Positions 1 through 5,899 of a DNA stretch of 15,805 nt are shown here, one piece after another. The translations under genes and the position numbers were made by a program. Source of the stretch: JALZBN01 sp035525375 (lineage in GTDB: Bacteria > Actinomycetota > Acidimicrobiia > Acidimicrobiales > AC-14); NCBI GenBank assembly GCA_035525375.1, contig DATLEI010000029.1, positions 1 through 15,805 of the forward strand, written 5' to 3'. How positions within the stretch are numbered: position 1 is the stretch's first letter; the number at the start of each line of letters is the position of its first letter. The notes below the pieces were generated by a model. It was not told the origin of the DNA. It was given only the letters and a program-made list of their open reading frames with translations, and made no database searches.

Positions 1-1
1 G

Positions 2-469
2 ATTCACGGCTACATCGTCGAGCTCGGAACCGACGGCCGGCTGATCCGCCTGCAACTCGAAGAGCTCCTCGGAGGAGTCGAGGACGACAGACGTCTGGTC
101 ATCAAGGACTACTACCAAACCGACAAAGATTGGCGTCTTCCTGAGGCCATGACCGCGTTGGCCGACATCACGACCGAAGACCTGCTCGATCTCAAGTCGG
201 TGATTGAGGTCCTGCACCTGTCATCGGGCGCGTCCGAGCTCGACGCGGGGCTTCAGCCTCGGGGCTACCGGCTCCTGGCCCGTGTGCCCCGACTGCCCGA
301 TGCGGTCGTCGACCGGATCGTCGAGCGCTTCGAAAGCCTGCACAAGATTCTGCGGGCATCGGTCGCCGACCTCGACGAGGTCGAAGGCGTGGGCGAGGCC
401 CGAGCACGAGCCATAGAGGAAAGCTTGCGACGCCTCGCCGAAACCAGCATCCTCGACCGCTACGGCTGA
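2..469 (+). CDS. disA: DisA, diadenylate cyclase, C-terminal part (5' truncated)
   Basis: This is the C-terminal part of the DNA-integrity scanning protein DisA, which makes cyclic di-AMP from two ATP and binds branched DNA. The reading frame is open from base 2, so the gene begins outside the window and the N-terminal cyclase (DAC) domain is missing here. What remains is the helical linker (GYIVELGTDG then LQLEEL and VIKDYY, close to mycobacterial DisA as I remember it) and the C-terminal helix-hairpin-helix DNA-binding domain (RVPRLPDAVVDRIV, then a second hairpin at VEGVGEARARAIEESL). The protein ends SILDRYG, typical of the family. carD follows 82 bases downstream on the same strand, an arrangement common in actinobacteria. 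Only the identity of the C-terminus is visible; catalytic competence cannot be judged. Confidence 0.95.
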   Translation: MHGYIVELGTDGRLIRLQLEELLGGVEDDRRLVIKDYYQTDKDWRLPEAMTALADITTEDLLDLKSVIEVLHLSSGASELDAGLQPRGYRLLARVPRLPDAVVDRIVERFESLHKILRASVADLDEVEGVGEARARAIEESLRRLAETSILDRYG

Positions 470-490
470 CCAAATTCGGCGAGGTTTGGT
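469..490. repeat. short inverted repeat between disA and carD
   Basis: ACCAAA (469-474) and TTTGGT (485-490) form a perfect six-base inverted repeat with a ten-base spacer, starting on the last base of the disA stop codon. It could be a weak hairpin or a protein site. There is no following T-run, so I do not call it a terminator. Confidence 0.3.
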
Positions 491-551
491 CTAAGCGCCA
501 ATTTCCTGGCACTCTGGAGGAGTCCCCTGCTGTACGTCCCTTGGGAGAAGA

Positions 552-1049
552 ATGTCGTTTGATGTCGGAGACAAGGTCGTGTACCCCCACCATGGGGCGG
601 CGGTGATCGAGAAGCGCGAACGGCTCGATGAGGCAGGTAACAAGGGCGCCAAGGGCGACCGTGAGTACCTGGTGCTGCGGTTGGCGTACGGCGACCTCAC
701 CCTGAAGGTCCCCGCCGACAACACCGACAAGGTCGGTCTGCGTGAGGTCATCAACGACGAAGAGGTCGAGGAGGTGTTCGCTGTCCTTCGCAAGAAGGAA
801 GCGCGGATGCCGACGAACTGGTCGCGCCGTTTCAAGAACCACGTCGAAAAACTGAAGTCGGGCGACATCTATCAGGTTGCCGAAGTCGTCCGGAACCTGT
901 CGATCCGAGAGAAGGACAAGGGCCTCTCGACGGGCGAGAAGCGCATGCTCACGAAAGCTCGCCAGATCCTCGTGTCAGAGCTGACCTTTGCCATCGGCGT
1001 CGACGAGGAGACGGCCGAGAAGAAGCTCGACGAGGCGCTCCCCTCCTAG
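552..1049 (+). CDS. carD: CarD family transcription regulator (RNA polymerase-binding)
   Basis: CarD binds the beta subunit of RNA polymerase and stabilises the open complex, especially at rRNA and other housekeeping promoters. The 165-residue protein matches the usual length (about 160). Residues 1-60 form the Tudor-like RNA polymerase interaction domain (start MSFDVGDKVVYPHHGAAVIE). The rest is the helical DNA-binding domain, with the PTNWSRR motif whose tryptophan (W90) corresponds to the one that wedges into the minor groove at the upstream edge of the bubble. The ATG is preceded by GGGAG at 543-547, four bases away. The gene sits between disA and ispD, its usual actinobacterial place. 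The ispD frame opens within a few bases of its stop, so carD and the isoprenoid genes are probably co-transcribed. Confidence 0.96.
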   Translation: MSFDVGDKVVYPHHGAAVIEKRERLDEAGNKGAKGDREYLVLRLAYGDLTLKVPADNTDKVGLREVINDEEVEEVFAVLRKKEARMPTNWSRRFKNHVEKLKSGDIYQVAEVVRNLSIREKDKGLSTGEKRMLTKARQILVSELTFAIGVDEETAEKKLDEALPS

Positions 1050-1095
1050 TTCTGTGCCGCAGACCGGCCGGCAACCGGCCGGAGTCCACGGCGCG

Positions 1096-1731
1096 GTGTG
1101 GACGATTGTCGTGGCTGCGGGCGTCGGCGTGCGCTTCGGCACACGAAAGCAGTACGAGCTCCTGGGTTCACGGCGGGTACTCGATTGGGCGCTGGACTCG
1201 GCGCGGGCCGTGTCCGATGGAATCGTGCTCGCTGTTCCGGTAGAGCGTGCAGGCGAACCGGAGCCTGCGGCCGACGTCGTCGTTGCCGGTGGCGAAAGCC
1301 GATCAGCCTCGGTACGCGCCGGCCTCGCTGCCACTCCTGATGATGCCGAGGTGATCGTCGTGCACGACGCGGCGCGCCCTCTGGCGCCCGAGTGGCTGTT
1401 CGAAAACGTTGTCGCCGCGGTGCGCGCCGGCGCCGATGGCGTCGTGCCCGCACTGCCGATCGCCGACACAGTCAAGCGGGTGCGCGGCGGCGAGGTCGAG
1501 GCCACCCTTGACCGCTCTGAGCTAGTGACGGTGCAGACACCGCAGGCGTTTCGAGCCGACGTCTTGCGTAAGGCGCACGCCGGCGGTGACGAGGCCAGTG
1601 ACGACGCCGCCTTGGTCGAGGCCGTCGCCGGACGCGTCGTCGTGGTCGTCGGCGATCCGCTCAACGCCAAGGTCACCAGTCCTCATGACCTCGAACGGGC
1701 TCGGGAACATGTCGGACGGCTCGGACTGTGA
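1096..1731 (+). CDS. ispD: 2-C-methyl-D-erythritol 4-phosphate cytidylyltransferase (IspD)
   Basis: IspD transfers CMP from CTP onto 2-C-methylerythritol 4-phosphate in the non-mevalonate (MEP) isoprenoid pathway. From GTG 1096 the protein is 211 residues. It shows the nucleotide-binding loop VVAAGVGVRF (5-14) with the conserved basic residues R13 and K18, the HDAARP signature (90-95), a VQTPQAF segment (146-152) and NAKVT with K192. The loop is shorter than in E. coli and has RKQY where PKQY is usual. Start choice: GGAG at 1081-1084 lies 11 bases before GTG 1096, and the protein then begins directly with the first beta strand. GTG 1054, four bases after the carD stop, is an in-frame alternative adding 14 residues. 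The stop overlaps the ispF start (GTGA), so the two are translationally coupled. Confidence 0.93.
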   Translation: MWTIVVAAGVGVRFGTRKQYELLGSRRVLDWALDSARAVSDGIVLAVPVERAGEPEPAADVVVAGGESRSASVRAGLAATPDDAEVIVVHDAARPLAPEWLFENVVAAVRAGADGVVPALPIADTVKRVRGGEVEATLDRSELVTVQTPQAFRADVLRKAHAGGDEASDDAALVEAVAGRVVVVVGDPLNAKVTSPHDLERAREHVGRLGL

Positions 1732-2204
1732 GCATTCGTGTCGGCATGGGATTCGACGTGCACCCGGTGTCGGACGACCCGGCGCGCCCGTTGGTGCTCG
1801 GCGGCATTGAGCTCAGCGGCGAGCCGGGCCTCACCGGCCACAGCGACGCCGACGTCGTCGCCCATGCGGTGGCTGACGCCCTGCTGGGAGCCGCTGACCA
1901 GGGCGAGCTGGGGGCGCACTTCCCTGCATCGGATCCGCGGTGGTCAGGGGCCGACAGCATCGGGCTGCTCATCCGAGTGGCCGGGATCGTCGCCGATGCC
2001 GGATGGACGCCGGTGAACGTCGACTGCTCGGTCGTGCTCGACGCGCCAGCGCTGGCACCGCACCTGGTAGCCATGCGCGAGCGGCTCAGCCAGGCCGTCG
2101 GCGCGCCGGTCGCGGTCAAGGCCAAGCGGGCCGAAGGTGTGGGCGCTCTGGGGCGGCGGGAGGCGGTGGCCTGCTGGGCTGTCGCCTTGGTCGAACGGCC
2201 ATGA
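1728..2204 (+). CDS. ispF: 2-C-methyl-D-erythritol 2,4-cyclodiphosphate synthase (IspF)
   Basis: IspF cyclises CDP-methylerythritol 2-phosphate to the 2,4-cyclodiphosphate with release of CMP, two steps after IspD. The 158 residues match the family length. Metal ligands are in place: D10 and H12 in GFDVH, and H46 in VVAHAVADALLGA. The substrate loop GLTGHSDADV (35-43) and the C-terminal signature KAKRAEGVGALGRREAVAC (131-149) are also present. The GTG start at 1728 overlaps the ispD stop by four bases. Its own stop overlaps the rlmB start (ATGA at 2201-2204), so ispD, ispF and rlmB form one coupled transcript. In mycobacteria, as I remember, cysS lies between ispF and the methyltransferase gene; it is absent here. 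Confidence 0.97.
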   Translation: MSIRVGMGFDVHPVSDDPARPLVLGGIELSGEPGLTGHSDADVVAHAVADALLGAADQGELGAHFPASDPRWSGADSIGLLIRVAGIVADAGWTPVNVDCSVVLDAPALAPHLVAMRERLSQAVGAPVAVKAKRAEGVGALGRREAVACWAVALVERP

Positions 2205-3250
2205 CGCCGGCGCGCCCAGGAAGGCCGGCGCGCCCTGGGAAGCCAGGCAAGGCGGTGCGATCCGCAAAGCCGGCGCGGCCGGGCCAGCCGCAACGGTCGG
2301 GCAAGGCGCTGCGGGGAGGCAATGCGGCCGGTGCCGGCAGGGTCCCCGGGAGCGGCAAGCCTCGGCGTACCGGCACATCACCGGCCAAGGTCCGGCCAGC
2401 ACAACCGCAGCTGCCCCGGCGCGCCCCGGCGGTCGGCAATCGCGCTCGGGCTCGCCCCGACCGCGCCGGTTCCGCGGCCCGTTCGGAGGCGCGCGAGGGT
2501 TTGGGAGGGGAGCAGGTCGAAGGACGCCAAGCGGTCGCCGAGTTGCTCGCCGCCAACCGCAGGCGGGTCGCCGAGGTGTGGCTCGACTCCGACATCGAGC
2601 CCGCGCCGATCCTCGACCGGATCACCGAACTCGCGGCGCGCCGGCGCGTTCCGGTCAGGTACGTGAACCGCACCCGTCTGGAGACCGAAGCCCGCACTGA
2701 GGCGCCCCAAGGCGTGCTCGCTCACGCCGAGCCTCTCGCCGAAGCGCAGCTCGACGACCTCTTCCGGCGACGCGCAACGCCACCGTTTGTCCTCGCCCTC
2801 GATGGGGTCACCGACCCCAGGAACCTCGGGGCCCTGTTACGTACGGCCGACGGCGCGGGGGTCACCGGCGCGTTCATGGGGCGCCATCGCGCCGTCCACG
2901 TCACGCCCGCGGTCACGAAGGCCGCCGCCGGGGCCATCGAGCACGTCCCGATGGCCCTCGTCTCGGGGATCCCCTCGGCGCTGACCAGAGCCACGGAGAA
3001 AGGCTTGTGGGTCGTGGGGCTCGACCCGGAAGCCGATGGGAGCCTCTTTGACCTGCCGGTGGCCGATCAACCGGTCGTAATGGTGCTCGGGGCCGAGGGC
3101 AAAGGGTTGGCCCGGCTCGTGCGGCAACGCTGCGACACAGTCGTTCGGATTCCTCTTCACGGCGCGCTGGAGGCGCTGAATGTCTCCGCGGCCGGCGCGA
3201 TCGCCCTGTTTGAAGTGTCCAGGCGGCGTCAGGAGAGGCCAGCCCGTTGA
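2201..3250 (+). CDS. rlmB: 23S rRNA (guanosine 2'-O-)methyltransferase RlmB / TrmH-like, with long basic N-terminal tail
   Basis: This is a SPOUT-class 2'-O-ribose methyltransferase of the SpoU/TrmH family. RlmB methylates a guanosine in domain V of 23S rRNA with SAM. The substrate-binding domain spans about residues 104-185 (EQVEGRQAVAELL). The catalytic knot shows motif 1 LDGVTDPRNLGALLRTAD (N208, R214), motif 2 VMVLGAEGKGL (E299) and motif 3 ALNVSAAGAIALFE (N327). The protein is 349 residues against about 250 for most RlmB. The extra part is a roughly 100-residue tail made almost only of Pro, Arg, Gly, Lys, Ala and Ser, probably disordered and RNA-binding. The ATG at 2201 overlaps the ispF stop, which fixes the start; the frame is open further upstream but that part lies inside ispF. 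The exact target base is inferred from the family. Confidence 0.9.
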   Translation: MTPARPGRPARPGKPGKAVRSAKPARPGQPQRSGKALRGGNAAGAGRVPGSGKPRRTGTSPAKVRPAQPQLPRRAPAVGNRARARPDRAGSAARSEAREGLGGEQVEGRQAVAELLAANRRRVAEVWLDSDIEPAPILDRITELAARRRVPVRYVNRTRLETEARTEAPQGVLAHAEPLAEAQLDDLFRRRATPPFVLALDGVTDPRNLGALLRTADGAGVTGAFMGRHRAVHVTPAVTKAAAGAIEHVPMALVSGIPSALTRATEKGLWVVGLDPEADGSLFDLPVADQPVVMVLGAEGKGLARLVRQRCDTVVRIPLHGALEALNVSAAGAIALFEVSRRRQERPAR

Positions 3251-3275
3251 CACGGTGACCCCGAGTGGCTACAAA
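3247..3275 (+). promoter_or_regulatory. vegetative-type promoter for the sigH-like gene
   Basis: A perfect -35 box TTGACA (3247-3252) is followed after 17 bases by TACAAA (3270-3275, four of six to TATAAT). The rlmB stop codon TGA (3248-3250) is embedded in the -35 box. Transcription would begin near 3282, about 73 bases before the chosen sigma-factor start. A GTG at 3265 would lie inside this promoter. Confidence 0.7.
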
Positions 3276-3354
3276 GTACCTTCTAGCTCTAGACATTCGT
3301 CATATACCGGCAACCGTCCGCTACTGGCGGTCAGTTCGCAGCAGGGAGCAGCAG

Positions 3355-4014
3355 GTGCCACGTCAACTCGAGTCGGTCCCTCGGGACTTCACCGATGATG
3401 ATCTCGTCGCCCTGTTCCACCAGGGACATCTCGAGGCGGTTGAAGTGCTTCTGGAGCGATATCGACGCTTCGCAAGGGCCAAGGCGCGGGGCTACTTCCT
3501 TATCGGGGCCGACTTCGACGACATCGAGCAGGAGGGCATGATCGGTCTCTTCAAGGCCGTGCGCGACTTTCGCCCCGACCGCCAGTCCTCGTTCCGGGCC
3601 TTCGCCGAGCTGTGTGTAACCCGCCAGATCCTCACAGCCATCAAGACATCAACCCGGCACAAGCACCAGCCCCTGAACCAGTACGTGTCCCTGTCGGGTT
3701 TCCGCCCCGTCGACGATCCCGACGAGCGGCCGCTCGAAGACATGCTTCACGACATTCAGGTGGCAGATCCGGCCGACGAGCTCGTTTCCTTGGAGTGCAT
3801 GGAGGAGCTGCGGGCCACGATCGCCAGGATGCTCTCCGAGTTGGAGGTCGACGTGCTACGTCTGTATGTGGAAGGGCGTTCCTACCAGGAAATCGGCGAA
3901 CTCCTCGGCCGCCACGCCAAGTCGGTCGACAACGCCATCCAGCGAATAAAGCGCAAGCTCGAGTCCCACCTGATAGACCGGCGCGCCGAAGAGCACCCTG
4001 CGGCCGTCGCCTAG
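3355..4014 (+). CDS. sigH: RNA polymerase sigma-70 family factor, SigH (Spo0H)-like
   Basis: This sigma factor closely resembles Bacillus SigH (Spo0H). Region 2 carries YFLIGADFDDIEQEGMIGLF and then FRAFAELCVTRQILTAIK, nearly the B. subtilis wording as I recall it. Region 4 carries LYVEGRSYQEIGELLGRHAKS and the DNA-recognition helix segment KSVDNAIQRIKRKLE. The GTG at 3355 gives 219 residues, against about 218 for B. subtilis SigH, and has GGGAG eight to twelve bases upstream (AGCAGGGAGCAGCAG). The GTG at 3265 would add 30 residues unlike the family and lies within a strong promoter, so I rejected it. In Bacilli SigH drives the transition to stationary phase and sporulation. Its regulon here is unknown. 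A tRNA gene follows 12 bases downstream and may share the transcript. No anti-sigma gene is adjacent. Confidence 0.9.
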   Translation: MPRQLESVPRDFTDDDLVALFHQGHLEAVEVLLERYRRFARAKARGYFLIGADFDDIEQEGMIGLFKAVRDFRPDRQSSFRAFAELCVTRQILTAIKTSTRHKHQPLNQYVSLSGFRPVDDPDERPLEDMLHDIQVADPADELVSLECMEELRATIARMLSELEVDVLRLYVEGRSYQEIGELLGRHAKSVDNAIQRIKRKLESHLIDRRAEEHPAAVA

Positions 4015-4026
4015 TCTTCGGCCTCG

Positions 4027-4100
4027 GCCGGTGTGGCGCAGTCCGGTAGCGCAGGCGACTTGTAATCGCCAGGTCGTCGGTTCGAATCCGACCACCGGCT
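4027..4100 (+). tRNA. tRNA-Thr (anticodon UGU)
   Basis: A full cloverleaf can be drawn. The acceptor stem is GCCGGTG (4027-4033) with CACCGGC (4093-4099). The D stem is GCGC/GCGC (4036-4039 and 4049-4052) around a GG-containing loop. The anticodon stem GGCGA/TCGCC holds the loop CTTGTAA with anticodon TGT at 4061-4063. The T stem is GTCGG/CCGAC with loop TTCGAAT. Base 73 is T and the CCA end is not encoded. It reads ACA threonine codons. It starts 12 bases after the sigma-factor stop and has no obvious promoter of its own, so read-through from sigH is likely. Confidence 0.97.
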
Positions 4101-4155
4101 CGACAACTTTGCGGCGCCGGCGCGCTCCCGGTTTCGATCGCCCCTTGCCGGGTCC

Positions 4156-4184
4156 TTGACCTGGACTGGCTACGCGGGCAGTCT
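4156..4184 (+). promoter_or_regulatory. candidate promoter for the DUF3263 gene, leaderless geometry
   Basis: TTGACC (4156-4161), a 17-base spacer, CAGTCT (4179-4184), then seven bases to the GTG at 4192. The -35 box is five of six; the -10 box lacks the first T. The spacing would put the transcript start on the GTG. The longest open frame starts at the TTG of the -35 box, which argues against that TTG being the true start. Confidence 0.5.
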
Positions 4185-4191
4185 GCCGGGA

Positions 4192-4458
4192 GTGCCACTC
4201 TCGGATCGTGACAGGGCGATTCTCGACTTTGAGCGTTCCTGGTGGATGGAGCCGGGGTCGAAGGAGTCCGCCATTCGCACCCGCCTGAGCCTTTCACCGA
4301 CGCGCTACTACCAGCTCCTTCGGTCGCTCGCGAGCTCGCCTGAGGCCGCCGCTCACGACCCACTGGTGATCAGACGACTCCAGCGGTCGTCGACGCGCCG
4401 TCGGCGGGCCCGCATGGAGGGCCCGGACCACCCGGCGACCCGGCGACCCGCACCTTGA
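4192..4458 (+). CDS. DUF3263 family small protein
   Basis: This is an 88-residue actinobacterial protein of the DUF3263 family (compare Rv0430 of M. tuberculosis). The signature is LSDRDRAILDFERSWW (3-18), then AIRTRLSLSPTRYYQLLRSL, which looks like a small helix-turn-helix (the last helix with RYYQLL), and a basic tail with RRLQRSSTRRRRARM. Function is not established; the fold hints at DNA binding. The GTG 4192 start is chosen because the family begins right at the LSDRDR motif and because of the candidate promoter just upstream; TTG 4156 is the alternative. Its stop overlaps the next gene's start (TTGA at 4455-4458), and the same pairing with a LytR_C protein occurs in mycobacteria, so the two probably act together. 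Confidence 0.85.
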   Translation: MPLSDRDRAILDFERSWWMEPGSKESAIRTRLSLSPTRYYQLLRSLASSPEAAAHDPLVIRRLQRSSTRRRRARMEGPDHPATRRPAP

Positions 4459-5039
4459 ATCGACCGGGCCCGGCCCCGAGGGGGTCATCCGGGGGCAACT
4501 CGCCGGTGTCCGCCAGCGGTCGGGGAATCCTGCTGCTTGTCGTCGCTTTTGTCATCGGCGTCGCCATCCTGCGGTCAACCGGTTCCGGCGGTGGGTCAGC
4601 ATCGGGCGACGACGCCGACTCCCAGACTGCGACCACCCGCGCCGAGAGCACGACCACCGTCCCTTCGGTGGCGACCACGCTTCCGGCCCGTCCCGCGGCT
4701 GAAGTCAAGGTCCTGCCCGTGAATTCCAGCGGCATCGCGGGGGTTGGCGGCAAGACCGGTGACGAACTGAGAACCGCGGGTTACGCAAACACACTGGCGG
4801 CGGTCAACTCAACGTCCGACAGCCCCACCGCGACCTCGTCCGTCGAGTTCACGCCCGGCGCGGAGGCCGATGCCGTGGCCGTGGCGTCGGTGCTCCGGCT
4901 TCCCGCGACGGTGGTCAAGCCTCTGGAAGCGCCGCCGGTTGACGACACCCGAGGGGCGGAGGTCGTGGTACTCATCGGTGGCGACCTTGCGGCCATAGTC
5001 GGGGCCTCTGCCGCGGCCACAACGACGACCGAGGGCTGA
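4455..5039 (+). CDS. membrane-anchored LytR_C domain protein (VirR-like)
   Basis: The 194-residue protein has one transmembrane segment (about residues 24-39, GILLLVVAFVIGVAIL) after a short Pro/Gly/Ser-rich cytoplasmic N-terminus. A Ser/Thr-rich linker follows (41-80), then a LytR_C domain (about 84-182: AAEVKVLPVNSSGIAGVGGKTG, VVVLIGGDLAAIVG) outside the cell. The tail is TTTTEG. It resembles Rv0431 (VirR) of M. tuberculosis, a cell-envelope protein linked to peptidoglycan attachment and vesicle release, and like it follows a DUF3263 gene. The TTG 4455 overlaps the upstream stop, supporting coupling; GTG 4506 is an in-frame alternative that would shorten the N-terminus by 17 residues. It converges on the next, minus-strand gene with only 17 bases between the two stops and no visible terminator. 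Confidence 0.85.
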   Translation: MNRPGPAPRGSSGGNSPVSASGRGILLLVVAFVIGVAILRSTGSGGGSASGDDADSQTATTRAESTTTVPSVATTLPARPAAEVKVLPVNSSGIAGVGGKTGDELRTAGYANTLAAVNSTSDSPTATSSVEFTPGAEADAVAVASVLRLPATVVKPLEAPPVDDTRGAEVVVLIGGDLAAIVGASAAATTTTEG

Positions 5040-5056
5040 CCGACCTCAAGCTCTCC

Positions 5057-5860
5057 TTAAGACCTGACGCGCCGCGTCTCCGATCGCACCTCGATCGAGA
5101 GCGTGCCGGTCAAGGGTTCGCCCGGCGATCCGGGCGGAGGAGAGAGGGTCACGTCGAAGCGGCCTCTAGTGACCGACGTCGCCTTTTCAACCGCGCCGTC
5201 GGCCAGAACACGCACGGCCGTGCTCTCGGTGGTGGCAACTCCGTCGAGGGCAAGGATGCCGCGCCGTACCCGCTCGCTGCTGGTCAACGGGATGCGCGTC
5301 ACCGCCGATGTAGATGCCACCTTGCGGCCCTCGAGAAGTCGTAACTCGACCAGACGGCCCGAGCCTTGCAGCCGGGTCGCGGTCGCGCCGGCCAGGTCGG
5401 GCTGCAGGTCGATGTCCCAGCGGTCGCCCGGCGCGAGTGGCCGATCCGGAGGCGCCGCAGGCGCGCCGGGAAGTATCTCCGGAAGGGCGTCGGGGCCGAG
5501 CACCGACGGAGGTAGGCCTTCGACGGTCTCGACCCCGGCGAGCTGCGCAGCACGATCGAGGCGCACGACGAAGGTTCGGTCAGGTGATCCCGCCCGGCGC
5601 AGCTGAACCCGCATCTTGACCTCACCCGCGCCCGCGGAAAGGACCGTACCGTCGGAGCGGAGCACGGCGTCATCGACGGAAGTCTCCGGCTCGGTATCGC
5701 CGAGGTGGGTGACCGTCGTCGAGTGCACCTTGACGTCGTAGCGGTACTCGGTGCCGGCGCGTGGACGAAATGCGACCGTGACCGTTGCCGGCTTGCAGCT
5801 GGCCAGCAGCCCGGCGGCCAGAACCAAGGTAAGCATCGGCACGGACAGACGGCGGTACAC
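5057..5860 (-). CDS. predicted secreted lipoprotein, unknown function
   Basis: I do not recognise the family. From the GTG at 5860 the protein begins MYRRLSVPMLTLVLAAGLLASC, a typical lipoprotein signal: basic start, hydrophobic stretch, and lipobox LASC with the cysteine as the lipidated residue (22 in this numbering). The mature part is about 245 residues, rich in beta-type alternation. It has segments such as TVAFRPRAGTEYRYDVKVHS and RPLAPGDRWDIDL and an Arg-rich end. No enzyme motif is visible. A GTG three codons upstream (5869) is the longest start, but a -10 like TAACGT (5873 to 5868) overlaps it and lies seven bases before GTG 5860, so a leaderless start there is preferred. It is divergent from otsB. 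The role may be envelope-related. Confidence 0.8.
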   Translation of the reverse strand: MYRRLSVPMLTLVLAAGLLASCKPATVTVAFRPRAGTEYRYDVKVHSTTVTHLGDTEPETSVDDAVLRSDGTVLSAGAGEVKMRVQLRRAGSPDRTFVVRLDRAAQLAGVETVEGLPPSVLGPDALPEILPGAPAAPPDRPLAPGDRWDIDLQPDLAGATATRLQGSGRLVELRLLEGRKVASTSAVTRIPLTSSERVRRGILALDGVATTESTAVRVLADGAVEKATSVTRGRFDVTLSPPPGSPGEPLTGTLSIEVRSETRRVRS

Positions 5861-5867
5861 GCGGGAC

Positions 5868-5873
5868 ACGTTA
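5868..5873 (-). promoter_or_regulatory. -10 element of the lipoprotein gene (leaderless geometry)
   Basis: On the minus strand TAACGT is followed by seven bases and GTG (5860-5858). A partial -35 (ATGACC, four of six) sits 16 bases upstream, at 5895-5890. The spacing places the first transcribed base on the start codon. Confidence 0.45.
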
Positions 5874-5886
5874 GGGGACCACCGCC

Positions 5887-5892
5887 TACGGT
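5887..5892 (+). promoter_or_regulatory. -10 element of otsB (leaderless geometry)
   Basis: TACGGT followed by seven bases and GTG at 5900. There is no clear -35. It mirrors the element of the divergent lipoprotein gene, with 13 bases between the two hexamers. Confidence 0.45.
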
Positions 5893-5899
5893 CATGGGC

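Noticed and set aside
192..842. Minus-strand open frame of 216 codons across disA and carD
   Set aside because: Both plus-strand genes are certain; the antisense product is Arg/Pro-rich without any domain.
3265..3354. Upstream GTG start extending the sigma factor by 30 residues
   Set aside because: It lies in the promoter spacer, has no ribosome site, and would make the protein longer than SigH; GTG 3355 has a good ribosome site and gives the family length.
4114..4123. GCGCCGGCGC palindrome after the tRNA as a terminator
   Set aside because: It has no loop and no T-run, and such GC palindromes are common throughout the window.
5040..5056. Bidirectional terminator between the VirR-like gene and the minus-strand lipoprotein
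   Set aside because: The 17-base gap holds no inverted repeat or T-run.
5705..5893. N-terminal extension of otsB back to 5705
   Set aside because: It lies wholly inside the divergent lipoprotein gene and adds sequence unlike any trehalose phosphatase.
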